From positions 1 to 64,000 of the forward strand of contig JBMNUM010000004.1 of the NCBI GenBank assembly GCA_050946275.1: a stretch of 64,000 nucleotides of DNA, given 5' to 3'. This DNA comes from JBMNUM01 sp050946275. GTDB taxonomy: Bacteria > Actinomycetota > Coriobacteriia > Coriobacteriales > CADBOM01. Positions 30,469 through 38,503 of this stretch are shown here, piece by piece. The notes under the pieces were generated by a model that saw only the letters and a list, made by a program, of their open reading frames with translations, was not told the DNA's origin and did not search any database. Positions within the stretch are counted from its first letter, which is position 1; every line of letters begins with the position of its first letter. Position numbers and translations under genes: made by a program.

Positions 30469-30727
30469 GGAGCGCCACATACGGGAACTTCGTTTCGCAG
30501 CACGCGTGTCAACGACGGCTTGGCGGAAGGAGAGGCTCGTCTGCATTTCCAGCGCATCCCCCTCTATTCACGAGGTGAAATTGCCGGTTCGGGGGAGGAG
30601 CTCACCTCCGTGCTCGGGAATCTGGGGAGGGTTTTGAGTATTCTCGATTCTCTTCAGGTTGGGTTCAGGTTGCGTTTCTAGGATGTAATCGTGCGTTTGG
30701 GTTACATTCGTTAACAAGGAGGAAGAG

Positions 30728-32794
30728 ATGAACGCAATCAAGACACATGGGAAGGGAAAGCTGGGCGCCGCCTTGCTGGCCTGCCTGATGTTCGTGTTCG
30801 CGCTCGCCTTGACGGCGTGTTTGGGTGCCTCGTCGGCGGCCGCAGCGCTCTCGGATGCGGTCGATTCCCAGACCGCGATGGCTCGGGTGACCGCAGTTGA
30901 CGGCAACGCGATCACCGTGGACATCATGGGCGGTGGCCAAGGTGGTCCCGGCGGCAGCGGCGGCGAGCCTCCGGCCAAGCCGGGCGAGGACGCCTCGGCG
31001 ACGACCGACGGAGCAGCGACCGACAACGGAGCGACGGCCAACAACGCCTCGGTGACCGTCGAGGATGCAGACGCCGCCACGACGGATGCGGCTGCCGACC
31101 AGAATACGACATCGACTGGCGGCGACCAGGCTGCTGCAACCGATAGCTGCAGCAGCCAGGGTGGTCCCGGCGGCAACGGCGGCGAGCCTCCGGCGAAGCC
31201 GGACGGAGACGGTGGCCAGCCTCCCGCCAAACCTGGCGAGAGCTCGGACCAGGCGACCGATGCCGCTGCTGGCGATGCGGTTGCGCAAACGGATAACGCT
31301 ACGTCCGCGGAGGCTGACGATGCGACGGCAACCGACGCCACCGCTTCCACCCAGGACAACGAGCCCCCGGCGATGCCCGGCGGGGATAGCTCCCAGGGCC
31401 AGGGCGGCATGCCCGGAGGCACCGAGATGACCCTGACCGTCAACGACGAGAGCATCATCGTCAAGTCGGGTGACAACGGCGAGGAGCAGGCTGCCCTCTC
31501 CGACATCACCGAGGGCACGATGCTCGAGCTCACCATCGGTGACGATGGCACCTCTGTCACCAAGATCGCCGTGTCCGAGGGCATGGGCCAGGGCGGTCCC
31601 GGTAGTTCGAGTGGCCAGGGTGCCCCGGGCTCGAGCACGGGCAACACCGGAACGGGCGCGACGACCATCACGAGCGACACGACCGAGGATGGCAAGACCT
31701 ACGCCTCCGAGAGCACCGACGAGAACGCGCTGCGCGTCGAGGGCGCCACGGCGACCATCTCGAACGCCACCGTCACGAAGACCGGCGACAGCTCGAGCTC
31801 CGAGGACAGCGACTTCTATGGCTTGAACGCCGGCGTTCTCGCACTCGATGGAGCCAACCTCACCATCGAGGGGGCGAGCATCGACACTGATTCCAAGGGC
31901 TCCAACGGCATCTTCGCCTATGGCGAGGGCACGACCGTCAACGTCTCGAACACCACGATCAACGCGACGCAGGGCAATTCGGGCGGCGTCGAGGTCGCGG
32001 GCGGCGCCACCCTCAACGCCTCGAATCTGACCGTTGACACGCAGGGCGAATCCTCTGCTTCCATCCGCAGCGACCGTGGCGGCGGTACCGAGACCGTCAA
32101 CGGTGGCACGTACACCACGCACGGCAAGCACTCTCCCGCCGTGTACTCGACGGCCGATGTGACCGTCAACGATGCTCAGCTCACAGCCGAGAACTGCGAG
32201 GGCGTCGTGATCGAGGGCCTGAATTCCGTCGCGCTCAACAACTGCGACATGACCGCCAACGTCAACGATGTCGCCACGCGCACGGGCATCTCCAATGGCG
32301 TCATGATCTATCAGTCGATGTCGGGCGACGCCGAGGAGGGCACGGGTTCCTTCTCGATGAAGGGTGGCACGTTCACCAACACGAGCTCCACGCTCTTCTA
32401 CGTGACGAACACCTCCGCCGAGATCGCGCTCGAGAATGTGGAGATCGAGAACTCCGGCAGCGACGTGATCGTCATCGCCGGCAACGACGGCGAGTGGGGC
32501 AACACCGGCTCCAATGGCGGGACCGTGGTCTTCACCGCCATCGACCAGGAGCTTGATGGCAACATCACCGTCGACGAGATCTCCTCGCTGACGCTCAAGC
32601 TCACCGGCGACAGCGACCTCGAGGGCGCTATCAACGCCGATGGCCAGGCTGGCGAGGTCAACGTCGAGATGGAGGCGGATTCCGAGTGGACGCTGACCGC
32701 CGACTCCTACGTCACGTCCCTGACCGGCGACACGTCGGGCATCGACCTTAACGGTCACAAGCTCTACGTCAACGGCGAGGTCTGGCAGGGCTAG
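30728..32794 (+). CDS. Lipoprotein with low-complexity region and right-handed beta-helix domain
   Basis: The 688-residue surface protein has a signal peptide ending in lipobox LTAC. A Gly/Pro/Asp/Thr-rich region (about 65-320) follows, with repeated GGPGG...GEPPAKP units. A C-terminal beta-solenoid then carries repeats such as GANLTIEGASIDT, GTTVNVSNTTINA and GATLNASNLTVDT. It resembles carbohydrate-binding or adhesin-like proteins of gut anaerobes, but I cannot assign a ligand. GGAGGAAGAG precedes the ATG. It is monocistronic, between a 5' leader and a terminator. Confidence 0.8.
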   Translation: MNAIKTHGKGKLGAALLACLMFVFALALTACLGASSAAAALSDAVDSQTAMARVTAVDGNAITVDIMGGGQGGPGGSGGEPPAKPGEDASATTDGAATDNGATANNASVTVEDADAATTDAAADQNTTSTGGDQAAATDSCSSQGGPGGNGGEPPAKPDGDGGQPPAKPGESSDQATDAAAGDAVAQTDNATSAEADDATATDATASTQDNEPPAMPGGDSSQGQGGMPGGTEMTLTVNDESIIVKSGDNGEEQAALSDITEGTMLELTIGDDGTSVTKIAVSEGMGQGGPGSSSGQGAPGSSTGNTGTGATTITSDTTEDGKTYASESTDENALRVEGATATISNATVTKTGDSSSSEDSDFYGLNAGVLALDGANLTIEGASIDTDSKGSNGIFAYGEGTTVNVSNTTINATQGNSGGVEVAGGATLNASNLTVDTQGESSASIRSDRGGGTETVNGGTYTTHGKHSPAVYSTADVTVNDAQLTAENCEGVVIEGLNSVALNNCDMTANVNDVATRTGISNGVMIYQSMSGDAEEGTGSFSMKGGTFTNTSSTLFYVTNTSAEIALENVEIENSGSDVIVIAGNDGEWGNTGSNGGTVVFTAIDQELDGNITVDEISSLTLKLTGDSDLEGAINADGQAGEVNVEMEADSEWTLTADSYVTSLTGDTSGIDLNGHKLYVNGEVWQG

Positions 32795-32804
32795 GGCTGA
32801 AAAG

Positions 32805-32836
32805 TGGAACGCTCCCCGGGGGAGCGTTCCATTCTT
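32805..32836. terminator. Bidirectional terminator between two convergent genes
   Basis: A 13-bp stem (TGGAACGCTCCCC at 32805-32817 with 32819-32831) is flanked by TTCTT on the right. On the opposite strand it is flanked by CTTTTC. It serves the lipoprotein gene and pepF. Confidence 0.85.
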
Positions 32837-34633
32837 CTAGCCGACCAGCTCTTCCATCTCGTCGAGGAGCTTGGCGAATAGATTGAGCGCCTCGTCTATG
32901 GGTGCGGGGGTTGCCATGTCGACTCCCGCGCCTTTCAGCAGCTCTATGGGTGTCCTCGAGCTTCCGCCCTTCAGGAAGCCGAGGTAATCCTCGACGGCCG
33001 GCGCGCCCTCGGCGAGGATGCGGTTCGACAGCGCGATGGCGGCGGCGTATCCCGTCGCGTACTGGTAGACGTAGTACTCGTAGTAGAAGTGCGGGATGCG
33101 CGCCCACTCGAGCGCGATCTGCTCGTCGAGCACGATGCCTGGACCGTAGTACTGCTCGTTGAGGTCGCGGTAGAGTGCGCAGAGCGCGTCCGCCGTGACG
33201 CCCTCGCCCCGCGCGACCAGCTCGTTGATGGCGAGCTCGAACTCGGCGAACATGCACTGGCGGTAGAGCGTCCCGCGGAACTGCTCGAGGAAGTGGTTGA
33301 GCAGGTAGGCCCGCTGCTGCTTGTCGTCGGTCTTGCCGAGCAGGTGCTGCATGAGCAGCGCCTCGTTGCACGTGGAGGCGACCTCCGCCACGAAGATCAC
33401 GTAGTCGGAGTACACGGCGGGCTGGTTCGCGCACGAAAGGTGCGTGTGCATCGAGTGCCCCATCTCGTGGACGAGCGTGAACACGTCGTCGAGCTGCCCC
33501 TGGAAGTTCAGCAACATGTACGGGTGCATGCCGAAGCTGCCCGCTGAATACGCGCCGCTGCGCTTACCCGGGTTCTCGTACACGTCGATCCATCGCTGGT
33601 CGAGCGCCTCGCGAACCGTCTGCACATAGGCCTCTCCCATGGGAGCGAGCGCCTCGAGCATGGTCTCGCAGGCCTCCTCGTAGGTGAACTCCATCTCCAC
33701 ATCGGCGACGACGGGCACGTACAGGTCGTAGAAGTGCAGCTCGTCGACGGCGAGCAGGCGCTTGCGCAGCTCGATGTAGCGGTGCATCGTCGGCAGGTGC
33801 TTGTGAACGGTGTCGATGAGGTTCGTGTAGACCTCGGTCGGCACCTCGGTGCCGTCGAGGGAGTGGGCGAGCGTCGAGGGATAGCGCCGCATGTCCGCGT
33901 AGAACTTCTGCTGCTTGAGCTGGGCGCCAAGGGTGGCCGCGCAGGTGTTGCGGAACTGGCCGTACGTCTCGTAGAGGGACTCGAATGCTGATTTGCGCAG
34001 CGCGCGGTCCGGCGACATCATGAGCGGGATGTAGCTGCCATGGGTGACCGGGTGCTCGGCGCCCTCCGCGTCGACGGCCGGCTTGAAGGTGAGGTCGGCG
34101 TCGTTGAGAAGCGAGAAGATGCTGCCGGGCCCCTGCGCCATCTCGATCGACGAGGCGAGTATCGCCTCCTCGGCCTGCCCGAGCGTGTGCTCGCGGCGGC
34201 GGAAGACCATGTCGAGGGCGCGGCGATAGAGCTCGAGCTCCGGCTGCGCCTCGTAATAGCCGGCCATGGTCTCGTCGTCGATCGTGAGCAGCTCGGGCGT
34301 CGCCCAGCTCGTGGCTGCGGCGACCTGCGTGTAGAGCAGCATGACGCGGCTCTCGTAGTCCTGGTAGGTCGAGACGCGCGTGTCCTCGTCGCTCTTGCGC
34401 GACGCGTAGTTCATCAGCTTGCCGATCTCGACGCCGATTTCGTCCTCTAGCCGGAGGAACGCGAGCAGTTGCGCGGGATCGCCGGCAATCGTGCCCTGGA
34501 AGCCAAGGCATCGCTCGGGATAGGAGCCGGCTGCCTCGAGACTCGCGAGGAATGCCTCGTCATCGGCGTAGATGTCGGCAAGATTCCAACGGTAGCGCTC
34601 CTCGATCTGGTCGCGCGACTCGAATTTCTGCAT
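32837..34633 (-). CDS. pepF: Oligoendopeptidase F
   Basis: The 598-residue M3B peptidase has the zinc motif HEMGH (389-393) inside FTLVHEMGHSMHTHLS. It hydrolyses intracellular oligopeptides. The start at 34633 (MQKFESRDQI) has GGGAGG upstream; the longer open frame adds unrelated residues. It shares a bidirectional terminator with the beta-helix lipoprotein gene. Confidence 0.93.
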   Translation of the reverse strand: MQKFESRDQIEERYRWNLADIYADDEAFLASLEAAGSYPERCLGFQGTIAGDPAQLLAFLRLEDEIGVEIGKLMNYASRKSDEDTRVSTYQDYESRVMLLYTQVAAATSWATPELLTIDDETMAGYYEAQPELELYRRALDMVFRRREHTLGQAEEAILASSIEMAQGPGSIFSLLNDADLTFKPAVDAEGAEHPVTHGSYIPLMMSPDRALRKSAFESLYETYGQFRNTCAATLGAQLKQQKFYADMRRYPSTLAHSLDGTEVPTEVYTNLIDTVHKHLPTMHRYIELRKRLLAVDELHFYDLYVPVVADVEMEFTYEEACETMLEALAPMGEAYVQTVREALDQRWIDVYENPGKRSGAYSAGSFGMHPYMLLNFQGQLDDVFTLVHEMGHSMHTHLSCANQPAVYSDYVIFVAEVASTCNEALLMQHLLGKTDDKQQRAYLLNHFLEQFRGTLYRQCMFAEFELAINELVARGEGVTADALCALYRDLNEQYYGPGIVLDEQIALEWARIPHFYYEYYVYQYATGYAAAIALSNRILAEGAPAVEDYLGFLKGGSSRTPIELLKGAGVDMATPAPIDEALNLFAKLLDEMEELVG

Positions 34634-34680
34634 GTTTCCTCCCTTTTGTGTCGGCGGGGCAGAGGGGGTCAGCCCCCAAA

Positions 34681-34750
34681 CGTCCCATGACAACGGCGTC
34701 AGAGACAGCTGTCGTGACAATTGGCTCCGACGCCGTTGTCCAACCGTCCC
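34681..34750. repeat. Palindromic intergenic sequence with flanking heptamers
   Basis: GACAACGGCGTC (34689-34700) and its exact inverse (34729-34740) flank a 28-bp centre containing the palindrome GACAGCTGTC (34704-34713). CGTCCCA occurs just outside each arm (34681-34687 and 34744-34750 region). It may be a terminator for mobB or a small palindromic repeat. Confidence 0.5.
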
Positions 34751-34757
34751 ACGTGCT

Positions 34758-35303
34758 TTAGCGGATGATCTCGGCTTCGATGAAATCGCAGATGTCGGCT
34801 ACATCCTCGAGGCCGAAGAGTGGCAGGTTCAGCGCCCTGGCCTTCTCAGCCACGACCGGGATGTCGGTGACAACGCCGATGGTGGCCTCGGAGTCGAGGA
34901 TGTCGTCGCGCTTCGAGCGCTCGGCGTCCTTCTCGCAGCCCGCGCGGAAGATCTCGATGCTCGGCGCACCCGCCTGGCGGTAGCCCTCGACGATCGCGAC
35001 CTCGACATCCGTCATCGTCTCGAGGATCTCGGGGAGCTCGAGCTCATGCTCGAGCTGGCGGATATGCGCCACCTTGTCGGGGGAGGCCACCACGGCATGC
35101 ACGCTGCCGGCCTGGGTGTGCCGCCACGAGTCCTTGCCGGGTATGTCGATGTCGAAGCCCTTGTGCCCGTGGTGCTTCACGGAGCCCACGCGACGTCCGC
35201 GCGCGGTGAGTTCGGCGATGATCTTCTCGGTGAGCACGGTCTTGCCCGACCCGCTGCGGCCGATGAACGCGACGGCCGGAACCGGCGTTTCGATGGGTGC
35301 CAT
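34758..35303 (-). CDS. mobB: Molybdopterin-guanine dinucleotide biosynthesis adaptor MobB
   Basis: The 181-residue P-loop protein has GRSGSGKT near the N terminus, SVKHHGH and SWRHTQAG, all typical of MobB. It helps attach GMP to molybdopterin with MobA. GAGGAGG lies 5 nt before the ATG at 35303. No other molybdenum-cofactor gene is in the window, so it stands alone here. Confidence 0.9.
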   Translation of the reverse strand: MAPIETPVPAVAFIGRSGSGKTVLTEKIIAELTARGRRVGSVKHHGHKGFDIDIPGKDSWRHTQAGSVHAVVASPDKVAHIRQLEHELELPEILETMTDVEVAIVEGYRQAGAPSIEIFRAGCEKDAERSKRDDILDSEATIGVVTDIPVVAEKARALNLPLFGLEDVADICDFIEAEIIR

Positions 35304-35521
35304 ATGGTCCTCCTCGTTAGACAACGCATCAATGGTACCAAACTCGGCACGGGCTCTTTGCACCGCCTCCCGCCGCCCGGTTTCCTCGGGCACGCGTGTC
35401 CCGGTGGGACACTTTCGACCCGGTCAGAAGTGCACCGCGCCTCTTGGCCGTGCGCCCGCATGCCCAAGTGCACCGCCCGCACTAATCCCGTACAGATACG
35501 TTCTTGGTTTGTTATACTCAA

Positions 35522-35541
35522 TGCTCTAGTGCGGTAGAGCA
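35522..35541 (+). promoter_or_regulatory. Dyad just downstream of a -10 element before the ABC transporter operon
   Basis: TATACT (35513-35518) is followed by TGCTCTA-GTGCGG-TAGAGCA, a perfect 7-bp inverted repeat covering the probable start site. It may be an operator or a 5' stabilising hairpin. The matching -35 element is weak. Confidence 0.45.
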
Positions 35542-35592
35542 ATAAATGGCCAAAGTCCGCACTTGGGAAAAGAATCTAGAGGAGGAATTCAC

Positions 35593-36480
35593 ATGAAGAA
35601 GAAGTTTCTCGGAATTGCGATTTTCGCGCTTGCCATGTGCCTGGGCGCCTTCGCGCTGACGGGCTGCGGCGGTGGCGGCAACGAGGCTGCTCCCGCTGAC
35701 GATGCGGCTGCCGCCGCCGATGATGCTGCCGCTCCCGCGGCCGACATGCTCGGCGAGGATGGCATCTTCACCGTCGGTTTCGACCAGGAGTTCCCGCCCT
35801 ACGGCTACGTCGATGAGGCGACGGGCGACTTCAAGGGCTTCGACCTTGCCCTTGCCACCGAGGTTGCCAAGCGCAACGGCTGGGAGATCAAGCTGCTCCC
35901 CATCAACTGGGATGCCAAGGACCTCGAGCTCGAGTCCGGCACCATCGACTGCATTTGGAACGGCTTCACCTATGAGGGCCGTGAGGATGGCTACACCTGG
36001 ACCGATCCGTACATGGACAACAGCCAGGTCGTCGTGACCCGCACCGACACCGGCATCAACGCGCTTGCCGACCTCGAGGGCAAGACCGTCATGGCGCAGG
36101 CCGATTCCGCCGCGCTGCACCTCTTCGACGAGGGTGCCGACCAGTACGACCTCGGCCAGACCTTCGGCAACCTCCAGACCACCCCGGATTACAACACCGC
36201 CTTCATGGAGCTCGAGAGCGGTGCCGTTGACGCTGTCGCCATCGATGCGCCGGTCGCCAACTTCAACATCCAGGGCAAGGAGGACGTCTTCAAGATCCTC
36301 GACGAGCAGCTGTCCACCGAGCACTTCGCCGTCGGCTTCAAGAAGGGCAACGAGGCTCTGCGCGACGCCGTCCAGGCCACCCTGCTCGAGATGGTCGCGG
36401 ACAACACCGTGTCCAAGATCGCGGACGAGTATGCCGATCAGGGCATCAGCATGGACGCTTGGTGCCTGGCTGCCGAGTAA
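35593..36480 (+). CDS. Amino-acid ABC transporter substrate-binding lipoprotein
   Basis: The 295-residue protein has a signal peptide with lipobox LTGC, an Ala/Asp-rich linker, and a type II periplasmic binding fold of the polar amino-acid family. Signatures are FTVGFDQEFPPYGYVDEATGDFKGFDLALA and TDPYMDNSQVVV. It delivers a polar amino acid to the adjacent permease and ATPase. GAGGAGG precedes the ATG at 35593. High, uniform codon bias suggests strong expression. Confidence 0.9.
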   Translation: MKKKFLGIAIFALAMCLGAFALTGCGGGGNEAAPADDAAAAADDAAAPAADMLGEDGIFTVGFDQEFPPYGYVDEATGDFKGFDLALATEVAKRNGWEIKLLPINWDAKDLELESGTIDCIWNGFTYEGREDGYTWTDPYMDNSQVVVTRTDTGINALADLEGKTVMAQADSAALHLFDEGADQYDLGQTFGNLQTTPDYNTAFMELESGAVDAVAIDAPVANFNIQGKEDVFKILDEQLSTEHFAVGFKKGNEALRDAVQATLLEMVADNTVSKIADEYADQGISMDAWCLAAE

Positions 36481-36611
36481 GCAGCTTCTTCTCGGGTCCT
36501 CGGACCCGTGCCCGGCGGCCTGACGGCCGATGGGCACATGTGATTTGAGCTTTCTGCAGCCCGGGCGCGCGGCGTCCGGGCTGCAGGCAACCTTACGGGA
36601 GACGTGCAAAC

Positions 36612-37292
36612 GTGGATTTCGGACTGATGATGAGCATGCTGGGCGATGGTTTCATCGTCACGCTCAAGATATTCGGGCTCACCCTGCTCGGATCGCTGCC
36701 TCTCGGCCTCGTGATCGCGTTCCCGCGCATGAACAAGCTGGGTTTCCGCGTCGGCAAGGTGCTGATCCGCCCCATCTCCCTCATCACGCAGTTCTACATC
36801 TCCGTCATGCGCGGCACGCCGCTCATGCTGCAGCTGTTCGTCGTGTATTTCGCTCCGTACTACATCTTCGGGCAGCAGCTGTCCGATACCTGGCGCTTCA
36901 ACGCGACGGTCATCGCGTTCATCCTGAACTACGCCGCGTACTTCGCCGAGATCTACCGCGGTGGCATCGAGAGCATCCCGAAGGGCCAGCACGAGGCGGC
37001 GGATGTCCTGGGCTACACGAAGTTCCAGGCGTTCATGAAGATCATCCTGCCGCAGGTCATCAAGCGCATCTTGCCGCCCATGACCAACGAGATCATCACG
37101 CTTGTCAAGGACACGTCGCTGGCGTTCGCCATCGGCTGCGCGGAGATGTTCACCGTGGCCAAGTCCATCGTGGCGAGTACGCGCATGATGTGGGCGTTCG
37201 TGGCTTCGGCGGCCTTCTACTACGTCTTCAACCTCGTCGTCGCGTTCGTCATGAACCGCGTCGAGAAACGCCTGTCCTACTACCACGATTAG
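36612..37292 (+). CDS. Amino-acid ABC transporter permease
   Basis: The 226-residue HisM/GlnP-type permease has about five membrane helices and an EAA loop (HEAADVLGYTKFQAFMKIILPQ) that docks on the ATPase. GTG start. It lies between the binding-protein and ATPase genes; the 131-bp gap after the binding-protein gene holds a GCAGCCCGGGCGC-like hairpin, which could lower downstream expression. Confidence 0.92.
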   Translation: MDFGLMMSMLGDGFIVTLKIFGLTLLGSLPLGLVIAFPRMNKLGFRVGKVLIRPISLITQFYISVMRGTPLMLQLFVVYFAPYYIFGQQLSDTWRFNATVIAFILNYAAYFAEIYRGGIESIPKGQHEAADVLGYTKFQAFMKIILPQVIKRILPPMTNEIITLVKDTSLAFAIGCAEMFTVAKSIVASTRMMWAFVASAAFYYVFNLVVAFVMNRVEKRLSYYHD

Positions 37293-37301
37293 GTGAGTTC
37301 C

Positions 37302-38069
37302 ATGCCCGTAGTCTCGCTTGAGAACATCCACAAGAGCTTCGGCGACAACCACGTGCTCAAGGGCGTCTCCATGTCCGTCGAGCAGGGCGAGGTCGTCGGC
37401 ATCATCGGTGCATCGGGTGGCGGCAAGTCGACGCTGCTGCGTTGCGCCACGCTGCTCGAGACGTTCGAGAGCGGCAAGCTTTCCTACGGGGACCTCGTCG
37501 TGGCGGAAAACGATGCGTCGGGCAACGCGGTCTACGGCAGCCGCCAGACGATCCGCCAGGCAAAGACGCGCTTCGGGCTCGTGTTCCAGCAGTTCAACCT
37601 CTTCCCCCACTACACCGTGATCAAGAACATCATGGATGCACCGATCCGCGTGCAGAAGCGCGACGCGGAGGAGGTTCGCGCGCAGGCCATGGGCCTCATC
37701 GAGAAGATGGGACTCGAGGGCAAGGAGGAGATGGTCCCCTGCGAGCTCTCCGGTGGTCAGCAGCAGCGCGTCGCGATTGCCCGTGCGCTGTGCATGAACC
37801 CCGACGTGCTGTTCTTCGACGAGCCCACGAGCGCGCTCGATCCGCTGCTCACCCAGGAGGTCCTCAAGGTCATCCGCGACCTGGCCGAGGAGCACATGAC
37901 CATGGTCATCGTCACGCACGAGATGATGTTCGCCCGCGATGTCGCCGACCGCATCGTCTTCATCGCTGGCGGCAACATCGTCGAGGAGGGCACGGCCGAG
38001 GACCTCATCAACAACCCGCAGCATGAGATGACGAAGGCGTTCCTCTCCAAGACCTCCGACATCGACTAA
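37302..38069 (+). CDS. Amino-acid ABC transporter ATP-binding protein
   Basis: The 255-residue ATPase has Walker A GASGGGKST (36-44), the signature LSGGQQQR, and Walker B VLFFDEPTSALDP. It has the GlnQ/HisP length and family features. ATG at 37302, with AGGTGAG upstream, is preferred over GTG at 37293. It completes a three-gene importer. Confidence 0.93.
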   Translation: MPVVSLENIHKSFGDNHVLKGVSMSVEQGEVVGIIGASGGGKSTLLRCATLLETFESGKLSYGDLVVAENDASGNAVYGSRQTIRQAKTRFGLVFQQFNLFPHYTVIKNIMDAPIRVQKRDAEEVRAQAMGLIEKMGLEGKEEMVPCELSGGQQQRVAIARALCMNPDVLFFDEPTSALDPLLTQEVLKVIRDLAEEHMTMVIVTHEMMFARDVADRIVFIAGGNIVEEGTAEDLINNPQHEMTKAFLSKTSDID

Positions 38070-38151
38070 GGGTCGGCTGCCGCAGCTTTGGGCGGCCAGC
38101 GACTCCCGCGGGTCCCGGAGACCCAGACAGCCCTTGCATCTCACTCGTCTT

Positions 38152-38199
38152 TGGCAAGCCCGCTGGGCCCTGGCAAGCCCCTCTGGGCCCTGGCAAGCC
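38152..38199 (+). repeat. Imperfect tandem repeat, ~19-20 bp unit
   Basis: TGGCAAGCCC(N)CTGGGCCC occurs at 38152-38170 and 38171-38190, with a partial third TGGCAAGCC at 38191-38199. Degenerate CAAGCCC/CAGGC units continue to about 38240. Confidence 0.65.
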
Positions 38200-38259
38200 A
38201 GTACAAGCCCTGGGCAATCCCCCCGCAAGCCCCAGGCAAACCGAGTGCTTCGCCCGCCC

Positions 38260-38367
38260 TGGCAATTCTTTTCGAAAAAGGGCGTCAAAATTGGCCAATG
38301 AGCCCAAATCCTGGCAATTTGCTTCGAAAAAGGGCGTTCAGACGCCCTTTTTCGTTCAAAGTTGCCA
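38260..38367 (+). repeat. Structured intergenic element, copy C
   Basis: Arm 1 (38260-38286) and arm 2 (38312-38337) share TGGCAATT and CGAAAAAGGGCGT. The inverted arm (38342-38367) follows a TCAG loop. Arm 2 starts 52 nt after arm 1, exactly as in copy B. No U tract follows. Confidence 0.75.
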
Positions 38368-38503
38368 TCTGGGAACTGGGCGTCTTTGCAACGCCTGCGC
38401 GGACATATTGCGCAAGGGAAGAGACCTGCTTCCTTCCCATCAGCGTTAACGGGCTTCAAACGGGTATGATGGAACCGCATGAGAATGTTGCGAGGAGGGT
38501 TCC

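Larger units (their letters stand above)
30116..30727. other. 612-bp intergenic region after glnA
   Basis: No gene is supported. It contains a GCCGTTT/AAACGGC hairpin next to the glnA stop, a strong terminator (30196-30226), the structured element copy B (30360-30468), and a leader for the next gene with a small ATGTAA/TTACAT dyad (30683-30707). Confidence 0.7.
38070..38503. other. 434-bp intergenic region after the ABC transporter
   Basis: No gene is supported. It contains an imperfect tandem repeat (38152-38199), the structured element copy C (38260-38367), and a short leader to the phosphohexomutase gene. Confidence 0.7.
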
